Shown here: piece by piece, positions 51,929-61,296 of the stretch
Layout: each line of letters opens with the position of its first letter
Position numbering within the stretch: position 1 is the first letter of the stretch
Origin: RHKX01 sp963823275
Lineage (GTDB): Bacteria; Actinomycetota; Thermoleophilia; Solirubrobacterales; 70-9
Direction: 5' to 3'
Assembly: GCA_963823275.1 (NCBI GenBank)
Contig: CAWGKW010000002.1
Location: 806,001-870,000 of the forward strand
DNA: 64,000 bases
Made by a program: the position numbers and the translations under genes
Notes under the pieces: model-generated
Told to the model about the DNA's origin: nothing
The model's database searches: none
What the model saw: the letters and a program-made list of their open reading frames with translations, nothing else

Positions 51929-53058
51929 ATGCGGCCGGTGAGGATATCGGGGTGGGATCGCCGCAGCGATCGCCGCGTTCGGCGCTGCTTGCGTTCGCGG
52001 GTTGCGGCTCCACCCCAGAGAGCGAACCCGAAGTTGCCGTCTACCTGAGCGCGCCGCTGAGCGGTCCCGCAGCCGCGACGGCCGCGACATCGCAGATGGT
52101 GCCAGGTTCGCGCTCGACGACACCGTCGCGAGGCGGCCGGCGTTCGGGTGAGATTGCGGTATCCGACGATGCGGCCCAGGGCGGGTCGACGGGAGCCGTG
52201 GCTGGTGCGAACGCGCGCCGCGCCACGGAGGATTCGACTGCGATCGCCTACATCGGCGAGCTCGACTCCGGTACGACCCGGACCTCGCTACCGATCACGA
52301 ACGAGGCGGGGATGCTGCAGGTCTCACCCGCGGCCTCCGCGGTGGATCTGACCCGAGCGGCGCCGGGAAGCGGCCAGATTCCCAGCGAGGTGCAGCCCAG
52401 TGGCGTCCGGTCCTTCGGCAGGGTGATTCCCCCCGACACCCTCCAGGGGGCCGCTGCTGCCGTCTGGATGGCCGACCAGCGAGTCGAGCGAGTCTCGGTG
52501 GTCAACGACGGGGGGGCGTACGGAGAGTCCCTCCTCGACGGCTTCCAATCCGTGTCCGATGGCCCGCTGACGGCCTCGGGCGGGCGGTTTGACGCGATCT
52601 ACGACCTCTCCAGCCACCCTCTCGCCGGCGCCCCGAAATCGTCAGCGGGCTCGCTGGTGTTCGGGCCTGACGCTCAGCTCAGCGGCTCGCCGCCCAAATC
52701 CACGCTCCCGGCTCCGTCGCGAATCGTTTCCGGGACCCTCGACCCCTCGCAGCTGCCGAAGCCAGCGGCGGGGTTCCTGGCCGATTTCGATGCCGAGTAC
52801 GGTCGCGAGCCGGGTCGCTTCGCCGCCTACGGCTACGAGGCGATGGCGGTCGTCCTCGACGCGATCGATCGGGCCGGCGATCCCCTCGATCGCGGCTCGG
52901 TCATCGATGCCTTCTTCGCGACCACCGATCGCGATTCGATCCTCGGTGCGTACTCGATCGACGACGTGGGGGACACGACCCTGTCGCGGGTGGGTGCCTA
53001 CGAAGCCGGCGACGACGGCCGGCTGAGAGCTGCTGCGGTGCCGATCACGGTCCCCTGA
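51929..53058 (+). CDS. Type 1 periplasmic binding protein / branched-chain amino acid ABC substrate-binding lipoprotein-like (N-terminal frameshifts)
   Basis: From about 52180 the frame is intact to TGA 53056-53058 and reads like a Peripla_BP_6 protein: IAYIGELDSGTTRTSLPITNE becomes GELDSGTTRTSLPITNEAG, then VSVVNDGGAYGESLLDGFQ, FLADFDAEYGREPGRFAAYG and YEAMAVVLDAIDRAG. The first ~80 codons are scattered over frames: GIAAAIAAFGA in one, LLAFAGCGSTPE (a lipobox with Cys) in another, then RDGRDIADGARFALDD in a third. So at least two or three indels lie between 51950 and 52170. No permease genes are adjacent. Ligand unknown. Confidence 0.72.
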
Positions 53059-53061
53059 GGG

Positions 53062-53970
53062 TCAGGCCAGGGCATCCTTCATCGCGGCGTCGATCTCCGG
53101 AAGACGGAAGACGTAGCCCTCGTCCTGAGCTCGTCGGGGCAGCGCGCGCTGGCCACCGGTGGCCACCTCGCCGAGCTCGGCGCCGAGGCGGGCCTTGACC
53201 GCGAACTTCGGCACCGGAATCACCGCGGGCCTGCCGAGGGCGCGGCCCAGTGACTTCGAGAACTCGCGGTTGGTGACGGGGCTGGGGGCGCACGCGTTGT
53301 AGACCCCGGAGGCCGACGGCGTGTCGAGGCCCCAGAGCAGCAGGCCGACCTCGTCGTCGAGGCTGATCCACGGCATGTAGTTGCGTCCGCCGGCGACCGG
53401 CCCTCCGAGTCCGAGCTTGAAGGGGAGCAGCAGCTCGCCGAGCAGTCCGGCGCCCTTGGTCAGCAGCAGGCCGGTGCGCATGATCACGAGGCGGACGCCG
53501 CCGCTCTCGGCCTCCGCGGCAGCCGCCTCCCAGGCGACGCAAACCTCCGCGTCGAAGCTCGTGCCGGCCGGGGCCGATTCGTCGATGATCTGATCGCCCC
53601 GATCGCCGTAGTAGCCGACGGCCGATTGACTGACGAGGACCGGTGGGGTCTGCGGGGCCGCGAGCATCGCCGCGACGAGGTTCTTGGTGGCCGTCTCGCG
53701 ACTCTCCCAGATGCGCTTCTTCGCATCATCGGTCCAGCGCTGGTTGATCGGCTCCCCGACGAGGTTTATGACCCCGCCGACGCCGTCGAACGCCTCCTCG
53801 GGCGGTCGCTCGAGGGCGGGGCTCCAGGGATACCAGGTCACGGCGGGATTGCCCTGCTTGGAGCGCTCTGGATCACGGGAGAGTCCCACGACCTGATCGC
53901 CGCGGGCCAGCAACGCATCACAGACGGCTCTGCCGATTGTGCCGCTTGCGCCGGTGAGAAGTACTTTCAT
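53062..53970 (-). CDS. TIGR01777-type NAD(P)-dependent epimerase/nucleoside-diphosphate-sugar epimerase-like protein
   Basis: The 302-residue protein is an atypical SDR: MKVLLTGASGTIGRAVCDAL (NAD(P)-binding), VINLVGEPINQRWTDDAKKRI, a SAVGYYGDRGD motif with the catalytic Tyr, GRNYMPWISLDDEVGLL and YNACAPSPVTNREFSK, then a C-terminal DUF1731-like end. This family (YfcH, SDR39U1) has no established substrate. It ends four bases from the converging binding-protein gene, and runs in the same direction as the malic enzyme. Confidence 0.92.
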   Translation of the reverse strand: MKVLLTGASGTIGRAVCDALLARGDQVVGLSRDPERSKQGNPAVTWYPWSPALERPPEEAFDGVGGVINLVGEPINQRWTDDAKKRIWESRETATKNLVAAMLAAPQTPPVLVSQSAVGYYGDRGDQIIDESAPAGTSFDAEVCVAWEAAAAEAESGGVRLVIMRTGLLLTKGAGLLGELLLPFKLGLGGPVAGGRNYMPWISLDDEVGLLLWGLDTPSASGVYNACAPSPVTNREFSKSLGRALGRPAVIPVPKFAVKARLGAELGEVATGGQRALPRRAQDEGYVFRLPEIDAAMKDALA

Positions 53971-53980
53971 GGACTGCTGC

Positions 53981-55435
53981 CTACCCGATCGTCGCGAAGG
54001 TACCCGTTTCCTCCGTGATCCGGGCGATCCCGGCGTTCTTGGCCTCGGCCACTACCGCGGCGGCAACCGCCGGAGCGACATCGCGGTCGAAGACGCTCGG
54101 GATGATGTAGTCCTCGTCGAGGTCGTCGTCGGTGACGACGGCGGCAATGCCCTTGGCCGCCGCGAGCTTCATCTCCTCCGTGATGGTCGGCGCCCCGGCG
54201 TCGAGCGCTCCCCGGAAGATCCCCGGGAAGCAGAGCACGTTGTTGATCTGATTCGGGTAGTCGGAGCGGCCGGTGGCCATGATCCGGACGTAGGGTGCCG
54301 CGTCTTCGGGCATCACCTCGGGGGTGGGGTTGGCCATCGCAAAGACGATCGCGTCGCGGTTCATGGCAGCCAGCGATTCGGCGTCAACCAGTCCCGGGCC
54401 CGACAGTCCGACGAAGAGGTCGGCTCCCTCCAACACCTCGTTGGGGCCGCCCTGGACCTTCTCGGGGTTGGTGGTCTCGGCAAACCAGCGCTTGATCGGC
54501 GGCATCCCATCGGCGGCGTAGTCCTCGCGAGCGGTCGAGATCGCGCCCTGGCGGTCGCAGCCGATGATGTCGGTGACGCCGGCGGCGATCATCATCTTGG
54601 TGCACGCGATCCCGGCCGCGCCGAGGCCGAGCATCACGACCCGCAGCGATTCGATCGGCTTACCGACGATCTTGAGTGAGTTGAAGAGGGCGGCCATGAC
54701 GACCACCGCGGTGCCGTGCTGGTCGTCGTGAAAGACGGGGATGTCGAGTGCCTCGCGGAGGCGTTCCTCGATCTCGAAGCAACGGGGGGCCGAGATGTCC
54801 TCGAGGTTGATGCCACCGAACGTCGGGGCCATCAACCTCACCGCTTCGATGATCTTCTCCGGATCATTGGTGTCGAGGGCGATCGGGAAGGCGTCGACCT
54901 GGGCGAACTCCTTGAACAGCATCGCCTTGCCCTCCATCACCGGCATTGCGGCCTCCGGGCCGATGTCGCCGAGGCCGAGCACGGCGCTGCCGTCGGTGAC
55001 GACGGCGACGGTGTTCTTCTTGATCGTGAACTCGAAGGCCTTCGCGCGGTCGCCGGCGATCTCCGTGCAGACGCGTGCGACACCGGGCGTGTAGGCCATC
55101 GAGAGATCGTCGCGTGTCTTCAGCGGGTACTTGTTGACCATCTCGATCTTGCCGCCGCGATGCATCGCGAAGGTGCGGTCCGTGTAGTCGATGACCCGCG
55201 ATCCGCGGATCGAGCCGATCGCGCGCAGGATCTGCTCCCAGTGTTCGGGACCGCGCGCGTCGATTGTGAACTCGCGGACCCGCTTGCCCTCGGCGCCCGC
55301 CCCGGGAACCAGGTCGACGCTCTGCAGCGCGCCGCCGGACTCCGCGATTGCAGCGGTGATCCGGCCGAGCGGCTCGTTGCGCGAGTCGAGCTCGACCCGG
55401 ATCGTGACACTGAACTGTGCGCTCACTGATGCCAT
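53981..55435 (-). CDS. NAD(P)-dependent malic enzyme with N-terminal ACT domain
   Basis: Malic enzyme oxidatively decarboxylates malate to pyruvate. The 484-residue protein has an ACT-like N-terminal domain (residues 1-~85, FSVTIRVELDSRNEPLGRIT), then SMAYTPGVARVC with the catalytic Tyr, NTVAVVTDGSAVLGLGDIG, DDQHGTAVVVMAAL and the nucleotide site VMLGLGAAGIACTKMM. The ACT domain suggests allosteric control by an amino acid. I chose ATG at 55435 (MASVSAQFSV); the longer open frame upstream lacks homology. TATGAT lies 12 bases upstream on its strand. Confidence 0.94.
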   Translation of the reverse strand: MASVSAQFSVTIRVELDSRNEPLGRITAAIAESGGALQSVDLVPGAGAEGKRVREFTIDARGPEHWEQILRAIGSIRGSRVIDYTDRTFAMHRGGKIEMVNKYPLKTRDDLSMAYTPGVARVCTEIAGDRAKAFEFTIKKNTVAVVTDGSAVLGLGDIGPEAAMPVMEGKAMLFKEFAQVDAFPIALDTNDPEKIIEAVRLMAPTFGGINLEDISAPRCFEIEERLREALDIPVFHDDQHGTAVVVMAALFNSLKIVGKPIESLRVVMLGLGAAGIACTKMMIAAGVTDIIGCDRQGAISTAREDYAADGMPPIKRWFAETTNPEKVQGGPNEVLEGADLFVGLSGPGLVDAESLAAMNRDAIVFAMANPTPEVMPEDAAPYVRIMATGRSDYPNQINNVLCFPGIFRGALDAGAPTITEEMKLAAAKGIAAVVTDDDLDEDYIIPSVFDRDVAPAVAAAVVAEAKNAGIARITEETGTFATIG

Positions 55436-55496
55436 GGGTGCCGCTGGATCATAGGAGCAGGCGGCTTCCAGCACCGGTCCTGGGACACTGACCGAC

Positions 55497-56426
55497 GTGA
55501 ATCCACTGATCAAAGGGCTGCGCCGGTCGGCGCTCGCCTCCGCCGGAGCGCTGTTTCGCCTCGCCAGCAAGCCGGTCGGCGGCGGCGGCGGCATGCGCCA
55601 CACGGCGCTCGCCCAGCTGGATCGCGTGACCGGAAGCGCCGACCCCGGCCTCGGGGGCAAGGTGGTCATGGTCACCGGCGCATCGTCGGGAATCGGTGAG
55701 GCGGCCGCGCGGAAGCTGGCCGAGGAGGGCGCGACCGTTCTGCTGGTGGCACGGAACGCGGAGGCGCTCGAACAGATCGCCGCCGAGATCAACGCGACCG
55801 AAGGACCGGGTGGAGCCCGGGCATATCCCTGCGACCTCAACGACCTCGATGCGATCGACGAGCTCTGCGAGGGGGTTCTCTCGGCCTTCCCGGTCGTCGA
55901 CGTTCTCGTCAACAACGCGGGCCGATCGATCCGGCGCTCGGTCGACGTCTCAGGGGATCGCTTCCACGACTTCGAGCGAACGATGCAGTTGAACTACTTC
56001 GGGGCGGTCCGGCTGATCCTGCGGCTGCTGCCGGCGATGCGGAAGCGTGGCGCCGGCCAGGTGATCAACGTGTCCTCGGCGGGCGTGCAGGCCCGAACCC
56101 CGCGCTTCTCAGGCTACATCGCGTCGAAGGCCGCCCTGGAGGCCTTCTCGGACGCCGTTCAGGCGGAGTCACGAGACGACGGCATTCGCTTCACCACGAT
56201 CTCGATGCCCCTGGTGCGGACGCCGATGATCTCGCCGACCCACCAATACGACGCGATCCCGGCACTCACACCCGAAGAGGCGGGAAAGCTGATCTCCGAG
56301 GCCGTTGCCGGTAGGCCTCGCCGCGTCGTTCCACCCTTCGCGCACATCGTCTCGACGGTCGATTCGCTCAGCCCCGAGACGATGGACGCCCTGCGCAGCC
56401 GCCTCTATCACCAGTTCCCGGAATAG
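55497..56426 (+). CDS. SDR-family oxidoreductase
   Basis: The 309-residue protein has a ~50-residue N-terminal extension before the SDR core VVMVTGASSGIGEAAARKLAEE. Then come VDVLVNNAGRSIRRS, NVSSAGVQARTP and the catalytic SGYIASKAALEAFSDAV (YxxxK). The C-terminal extension with AFPIVD-like ending is reminiscent of the SDR domain in acyl-CoA-associated proteins; the substrate may be a fatty acyl or ketone compound (inference). GTG 55497 starts the conserved extension. A repeat copy follows the TAG directly. Confidence 0.9.
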   Translation: MNPLIKGLRRSALASAGALFRLASKPVGGGGGMRHTALAQLDRVTGSADPGLGGKVVMVTGASSGIGEAAARKLAEEGATVLLVARNAEALEQIAAEINATEGPGGARAYPCDLNDLDAIDELCEGVLSAFPVVDVLVNNAGRSIRRSVDVSGDRFHDFERTMQLNYFGAVRLILRLLPAMRKRGAGQVINVSSAGVQARTPRFSGYIASKAALEAFSDAVQAESRDDGIRFTTISMPLVRTPMISPTHQYDAIPALTPEEAGKLISEAVAGRPRRVVPPFAHIVSTVDSLSPETMDALRSRLYHQFPE

Positions 56427-56515
56427 ATCTCTCCGACCAGATGCTCCGCGTCGCGTCCGCCCTGATCGGGTCGTTGGGTGTTGCCGCTCGGCGCGGGCGT
56501 TCGGGGATCGGGCGA
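56427..56515 (+). repeat. 3'-end stem-loop repeat, SDR copy
   Basis: The copy begins immediately after TAG 56424-56426. Arms CCGACCAGA (56434-56442) and CCTGATCGG (56462-56470) pair at seven of nine positions. The loop ends GCGTCCGC but its centre reads CGT instead of CTG. The trailing GGGTGTTGCCGCTCGGC part is kept and the element ends GGGGATC, which can pair with GATC at its start. It lies between two convergent genes. Confidence 0.8.
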
Positions 56516-56522
56516 CGGCCAC

Positions 56523-57446
56523 CTACAGCTCGTCGGCCGAGAACGTGTCGCAATCGGCTGGGTTCCCGGAGCCGTAGCCGCGCTCGAACCAGCTCCGCCG
56601 CTGCTCGGATGTCCCGTGCGTGAAGGTGTCGGGGTTGACCCTCCCGGTGGCCTGCTCCTGGAGGCGATCGTCCCCGACCGCCTCGGCGGCCCCGAAAGCC
56701 TCATCGAGGTCGCCCGGCTCGAGGTCGCCGTCGGCGTAGACGGTGCTGGCCCAGACGCCGGCGTAGCAGTCGGCCTGGAGCTCCTGGCGGACTGAGAGTT
56801 CGTTCGCCTCCGAGGGCTCAGCCCGGCTCAATCGGTCGACCTCGGAGCTCGTACCCGTCTGGCGTTGGACGTGGTGCCCCATCTCGTGGGCGATCACATA
56901 GGCCCAGGCGAAATCGCCGGAGGCGCCGAGCTGGCGTTTCATATCCTCGTAGAAGCTCAGATCGAGGTAGACGCGCTCGTCGGCGGGGCAGTAGAAGGGG
57001 CCGACCGCCGAAGTTGCGCTGCCGCAACCGTCGGTCTGGACCGCGCCGGCATAGATCACGAGCTTGGCCGTGTCGTAAGGGTCGCCGCCCGCCGCGAATG
57101 AGCTCTCCCATACGTCCTGGGTGTCGTCGAAGACGTAGCTGGAGAAGTCCTTGAGATCCGCCTGCGGGTCCTCGCCGGGGGGTATGGGCTGTGGGTTTTC
57201 GGCCCCCGGTGCGGCACCGCCGATGCCGAAGGCGCCTGGAAGGTCGAAGCCTCCGGTGCTGCCGCCCCCACCACCGAGCAGGTTGATCCCGATCACGACC
57301 AGGACCACGATCACCCCCGCGACGCCGCCCCTTCCGGCCAGGCCGCTCGGAATCGGCAGCTTTGGGCCGCTGCCGCCCGACGAGCCCTTCGACGCACCGC
57401 GGATGTCGATCACGTCACGGCTCTTGGTCCCCCTCTTCCACTTCAT
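56523..57446 (-). CDS. Neutral zinc metallopeptidase (YpfJ/Zn_peptidase family)
   Basis: The 307-residue protein begins MKWKRGTKSRDVIDIRG, the characteristic start, followed by a Gly/Ser linker, one transmembrane helix (GVAGVIVVLVVIGINLLGG) and a Gly/Pro stretch. The domain outside has VGPFYCPADERVYLDLSFY, the active site YVIAHEMGHHVQRQTG (HExxH, about residue 200), and ELQADCYAGVWA with the third zinc ligand, and ends RRSWFERGYGSGNP. Family members are predicted membrane-anchored metallopeptidases of unknown substrate. ATG at 57446 is used; longer frames are not conserved. Confidence 0.93.
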   Translation of the reverse strand: MKWKRGTKSRDVIDIRGASKGSSGGSGPKLPIPSGLAGRGGVAGVIVVLVVIGINLLGGGGGSTGGFDLPGAFGIGGAAPGAENPQPIPPGEDPQADLKDFSSYVFDDTQDVWESSFAAGGDPYDTAKLVIYAGAVQTDGCGSATSAVGPFYCPADERVYLDLSFYEDMKRQLGASGDFAWAYVIAHEMGHHVQRQTGTSSEVDRLSRAEPSEANELSVRQELQADCYAGVWASTVYADGDLEPGDLDEAFGAAEAVGDDRLQEQATGRVNPDTFTHGTSEQRRSWFERGYGSGNPADCDTFSADEL

Positions 57447-57477
57447 GGCCGGAGGATCGAACCACATCGGCCGCACC

Positions 57478-57483
57478 TATGAT
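57478..57483 (+). promoter_or_regulatory. -10-like hexamer TATGAT of polA
   Basis: TATGAT ends six bases before GTG 57490, supporting that GTG as a leaderless start rather than an earlier in-frame codon. Confidence 0.5.
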
Positions 57484-57489
57484 CAGCCG

Positions 57490-60138
57490 GTGGCCTCCGC
57501 CGACGAAGCTCCGCATGGATCCGGCGATCTCTTCCTGATCGACGGCAACAGCCTCGCCTACCGGGCGTTCTTCGCCCTTCCCGAATCGATCGCCACCTCC
57601 GACGGTCGACCGACCAACGCGATCTATGGGTTCGCCTCGATGATGGTCAAGGTCCTGACCGACTTCAGGCCGCGTGCGGTTGCCGTCGCCTGGGACGCCG
57701 GGATGTCGGGCCGGGAGAAGATCTATCAGCCCTACAAGGCGCAGCGATCCTCGCGACCCGACCTGCTCAAGGAGCAATGGCCTCACCTCGCGCCGCTATC
57801 GGACGCCTTCGGCTTCGCCAACGTCCGGGTGGAAGGCTGGGAGGCCGACGACGTGATCGCGACGATGGTCCGCCAGGCGCGGGAGCGCGAGATCCCGGTG
57901 ATGGTGGTGACGGGCGACCGCGACGCCTACCAACTCGTCGGGGACGGGGTCAGGGTCATGTCGACGACCCGAGGGGTGACCGATACGAAGATCTACAACC
58001 GCGAGGCGGTGATCGAGCGCTACGGCGTTGCTCCTGAGCTGGTTCCGGACCTGATCGGGCTCAAGGGCGACACCTCCGACAACATCCCCGGGGTTCCCGG
58101 GATCGGCGAGAAGACCGCCTCCCAGCTCCTGAGGACCTTCGGATCGCTCGAGGCGGTGCTCGAGAACATCGACGAGATCTCGGGTCCCAAGCGCAAGCAG
58201 AACCTGACCGACCACGCCGAGGACGCCCGGGTCTCCAAGCGGCTGGCGACGATGCACACCGACATCGAGATCGAGCTCGACCTGCCCGCGCTGATGGAGC
58301 GTGGCCCCGACCTGTCTCGCCTCCGCGAGACGGCGGCCGAGTTCGAGCTCCGTCAGATCATCCAGCGCCTCGAGGACGAGTGGGACGGTGAGGTCCCCGA
58401 TCGCCCGGCGGAGGAGTCGATCGAGCTCGAGGCAACCGAGGGCGAGATCACCGACCTGGCGGCGGGCGAGATTGCGTTCGCGATCGCAGCCGGCTCCGAC
58501 GCTGATCGCGGACGCTGGGGCGGCTATGACGGAACGAACCTGATCAGCGGTGACCTGCCCGAGTTGAGCGCCCTCGTCGCGTCGCTTTCCGAGCACCCGG
58601 TGATCGCGCATGACGTGAAGTCCATCGGCGGGCACTCACCGCACGGCCTGCTCGCCGACCTGGCGACCGGATCGCTCGATCTGGCCCACGACTCGATGAT
58701 CGCCGCCTACCTGATCGACCCCGCGCGTCGTAGCTATGAGCTCGACGAGCTCGCGGCCGACGAGGGACTTTCCCTCAACCGTGGCGCCGGGGCGGAGCCT
58801 GACGACGGTCAGCTCTCGCTCGACGGCGGCGAGGAACCCCTTGAAGACCCCGCCGAGACCGCGCGGCTCGTCTGGGAGCTGACGACCCGCCAGCGGGTGA
58901 AGCTGGCCGACCTCGGTCTCGAGCGGGTTATGAGCGAGGTCGAGATGCCCCTGATCGAGGTGCTCGCGGGGATGGAGCGCGACGGGGTCAAGCTCGACAC
59001 CGAAAAGCTCGCCGCGATCTCAGAGCAGCTGGCCGGACAGGCGGAATCCCTCCAGGCCGAGATCTGGGAGCTGGCGGGCCGGGAGTTCACGATCGGCTCC
59101 CCCCAGCAGCTCGGGGAGGTCCTCTTCGAGGAGCTCAAGTTGAGCCGCAAGCGCCGGGGCAAGACCGGATTCTCGACCGATGCCCGCGTCCTCTCCCAGA
59201 TTCGCGACGAGCACGAGATCATCGCCAAGGTCGAGCGCTGGCGCGAGGTGACGAAGCTGACCAACACCTACCTCGACTCGCTTCCGAGCCTGATCGACCC
59301 CGCGGACGGGCGAATCCACACGACCTTCAGCCAGGTCCGCGCCGCGACCGGGCGGCTCTCGAGCACCAACCCGAACCTGCAGAACATCCCGATCCGATCC
59401 GATCTCGGCCGGCCGATCAGGGGTTGCTTCGTGGCCGAGCCGGGCAACGAGCTGGTCTCCTGCGACTACAACCAGGTCGAACTGCGGGTCCTCGCTCACG
59501 TCTCCGGAGACGAGGTGCTGCGCGAGATCTTCGTCTCGGGCGAGGACGTCCATTCGGCGACCGCGGCGGGCATCATCGGGGCCGATCCCGAGGCGATCAC
59601 GGCCGGGGAGCGCTCGAAGGCGAAGATGGTCAACTACGGGATCGCCTACGGGCTCTCGGCCTACGGGCTCGCCGAACGGCTGTCGATACAGCAGGAGGAA
59701 GCCGCTGCCTACATCGAGCGTTACTTCGAGCGGTTCGCCGGCGTCAAGACGTTCATCGACGAGACGATCGAGGCTGCCCGCGAGGAGGGATCCGTACGGA
59801 CCCTGATGGGACGGCGGCGGCTCATCCCCGAGCTGCGATCGCGCAACTGGCAGACCCGGACCCTCGGCGAGCGCCTTGCCGTCAACACGGTGATCCAGGG
59901 GACGGCGGCGGACATCATCAAGCTGGCGATGATCAACTCCAAGGTGGCGCTCGAGGAAGGTGGTCTGAGCACGCGCCTGATCCTGCAGATCCACGACGAG
60001 CTGCTGTTCGAGGGTCCGGCGGCGGAGGCCGCGGCTGTGTCTGAGTTGGCCCGGCGTGAGATGGCCGAGGCCTTCCCGATCGACCCGCCGCTTGCCGTTG
60101 ATGTCGGTGTCGGATCCGATTGGCTCAGCGCCAAGTAG
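57490..60138 (+). CDS. polA: DNA polymerase I
   Basis: PolA fills gaps and removes RNA primers. The 882-residue protein has a 5'-3' exonuclease domain (FLIDGNSLAYRAFF at residue ~13, WEADDVIATMV, VTGDRDAYQLV, GVPGIGEKTASQLL), a middle 3'-5' exonuclease-like domain in which the expected catalytic Asp/Glu (DxE) is not found (FAIAAGSDAD), and the polymerase domain with motif A SCDYNQVELRVLAHVSGD (~658), motif B KMVNYGIAYGLSAYGL (~712) and motif C QIHDELLFE (~834). It likely lacks proofreading, as in many actinobacteria. It is 2.6 kb without any frameshift. Confidence 0.97.
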   Translation: MASADEAPHGSGDLFLIDGNSLAYRAFFALPESIATSDGRPTNAIYGFASMMVKVLTDFRPRAVAVAWDAGMSGREKIYQPYKAQRSSRPDLLKEQWPHLAPLSDAFGFANVRVEGWEADDVIATMVRQAREREIPVMVVTGDRDAYQLVGDGVRVMSTTRGVTDTKIYNREAVIERYGVAPELVPDLIGLKGDTSDNIPGVPGIGEKTASQLLRTFGSLEAVLENIDEISGPKRKQNLTDHAEDARVSKRLATMHTDIEIELDLPALMERGPDLSRLRETAAEFELRQIIQRLEDEWDGEVPDRPAEESIELEATEGEITDLAAGEIAFAIAAGSDADRGRWGGYDGTNLISGDLPELSALVASLSEHPVIAHDVKSIGGHSPHGLLADLATGSLDLAHDSMIAAYLIDPARRSYELDELAADEGLSLNRGAGAEPDDGQLSLDGGEEPLEDPAETARLVWELTTRQRVKLADLGLERVMSEVEMPLIEVLAGMERDGVKLDTEKLAAISEQLAGQAESLQAEIWELAGREFTIGSPQQLGEVLFEELKLSRKRRGKTGFSTDARVLSQIRDEHEIIAKVERWREVTKLTNTYLDSLPSLIDPADGRIHTTFSQVRAATGRLSSTNPNLQNIPIRSDLGRPIRGCFVAEPGNELVSCDYNQVELRVLAHVSGDEVLREIFVSGEDVHSATAAGIIGADPEAITAGERSKAKMVNYGIAYGLSAYGLAERLSIQQEEAAAYIERYFERFAGVKTFIDETIEAAREEGSVRTLMGRRRLIPELRSRNWQTRTLGERLAVNTVIQGTAADIIKLAMINSKVALEEGGLSTRLILQIHDELLFEGPAAEAAAVSELARREMAEAFPIDPPLAVDVGVGSDWLSAK

Positions 60139-60140
60139 GC

Positions 60141-60160
60141 CCGGCGGTGACCCCCGCCGG
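60141..60160 (+). terminator. Hairpin after polA
   Basis: CCGGCGG (60141-60147) pairs perfectly with CCGCCGG (60154-60160) around loop TGACCC, starting three bases after the polA stop. No T tract follows. Confidence 0.55.
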
Positions 60161-60255
60161 CACGAGGGTCGGGTAGGGGGAATCCCGTATAGACGCAACG
60201 CCTGAGCGCCGTCAGCCTGGATGGAGTCCAATCCATTCAACAAGGAGACATCCAG

Positions 60256-61296
60256 ATGACTGAGAACGACGACATCGAGAAGCCGGCCGCGAGCAGCGGC
60301 GAACCGCCGACCGAGGAGGCACCGACCCGAGAGCTCCCGCCCGGCGAGTCGACGGCCGAGCAGGGAGCTGAAGGTTCACCCCGCCGGTTCCTGCGCAGCC
60401 GCGACGACCGGGTGGTGGCCGGCGTTGCCGGCGGCCTCGGCCGCTACTTCGACATCGATCCCGTGATCATCCGCATCGCGTTCGCGGTCTCGATCCTGTT
60501 CGGCGGCCTCGGCTTGATCGCCTACATTGCGGCGGTGCTGTTCGTCCCCTCCGACGACGGCACCGGGGTACCCGTTTCCTCCGGCCGCGGGCGTGGCGTC
60601 CTGCAGGTGCTCGGGATCATCGCGCTTGCCTTCGTGGCCCTCGCCGCGTTCGGCGCTCTGGTCGCGGGCGCGGCGTTCGCGACGGGGCTCGGCTACGGAT
60701 TGCCGATCGCGGTCCTGATCGTCGTGATCGGGATCGCCCTTGCGGTGCTGTCGTTCCGGGGCGGGGCCAGGTGGCTGATCGTCCCGGCCCTGGCGCTGAC
60801 GATCGGAGTCGGCGTCGCGTCCGCCGCGGACCTGGATCTCGAGGGCGGGGTCGGCGAGCGCGAGTATCGCCCGGCCTCGGCCGCTGCGATTCCCGCGGAC
60901 GGCTACGAGCTCGGGGTGGGCAGTTTGGCCGTCGACCTGCGCGACGTCGACTGGTCGCCCCGCCGGATCATCGACCTGGACGTCCGGGTCGGAGCCGGTG
61001 AGGCGATCGTCGCCGTGCCGCCGGAGGTATGCGTGGCGGCCGACGGCCACGTGGGAGCCGGCGAGCTGAGGATCGCCGGGCAGCGGGCGGACGGCCTCGA
61101 TGTCGAGCTGGCCACCGCCGAGGGCTCTCGGGCAACTCCGCAGTTGCGCCTCGATGCCGATGTCGACCTCGGTCGGATCGTCGTGGTCAACGATGACGAT
61201 GTCCAGATCACCGGTGTCGGCGATCGCTGGGATCACGGTCTCAAGACCGACGACGAGTTCGCGCGGACCGCGAACGCGAGGGCCTGCGGGAGATGA
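60256..61296 (+). CDS. PspC-domain membrane protein with LiaF-like C-terminal domain
   Basis: After a 45-residue acidic, Pro/Glu-rich start, residues ~50-100 form a PspC domain (RDDRVVAGVAGGLGRYFDID, then IRIAFAVSILFGGLGLIAYI), followed by two to three more membrane helices and a ~150-residue C-terminal part with beta-helix-like pattern (VRVGAGEAIVAVPPEV, HVGAGELRIAGQ, VDLGRIVVVND) as in the LiaF/YvqF toast-rack-like domain. Such proteins restrain LiaS-type sensors or report envelope damage. It heads an operon with a kinase and regulator. A TATAGA (60188-60193) ~60 bases upstream and AAGGAG at 60242 suggest a leadered promoter. Confidence 0.85.
   Translation: MTENDDIEKPAASSGEPPTEEAPTRELPPGESTAEQGAEGSPRRFLRSRDDRVVAGVAGGLGRYFDIDPVIIRIAFAVSILFGGLGLIAYIAAVLFVPSDDGTGVPVSSGRGRGVLQVLGIIALAFVALAAFGALVAGAAFATGLGYGLPIAVLIVVIGIALAVLSFRGGARWLIVPALALTIGVGVASAADLDLEGGVGEREYRPASAAAIPADGYELGVGSLAVDLRDVDWSPRRIIDLDVRVGAGEAIVAVPPEVCVAADGHVGAGELRIAGQRADGLDVELATAEGSRATPQLRLDADVDLGRIVVVNDDDVQITGVGDRWDHGLKTDDEFARTANARACGR

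Noticed and set aside
53981..55915. A 160-residue N-terminal extension of the malic enzyme
   Set aside because: The upstream part is antisense to the SDR gene and unlike any domain; ATG at 55435 begins the ACT-like domain.
57151..57489. N-terminal extension of PolA
   Set aside because: It overlaps the divergent metallopeptidase gene and has no homology; a TATGAT hexamer marks the GTG 57490 start.
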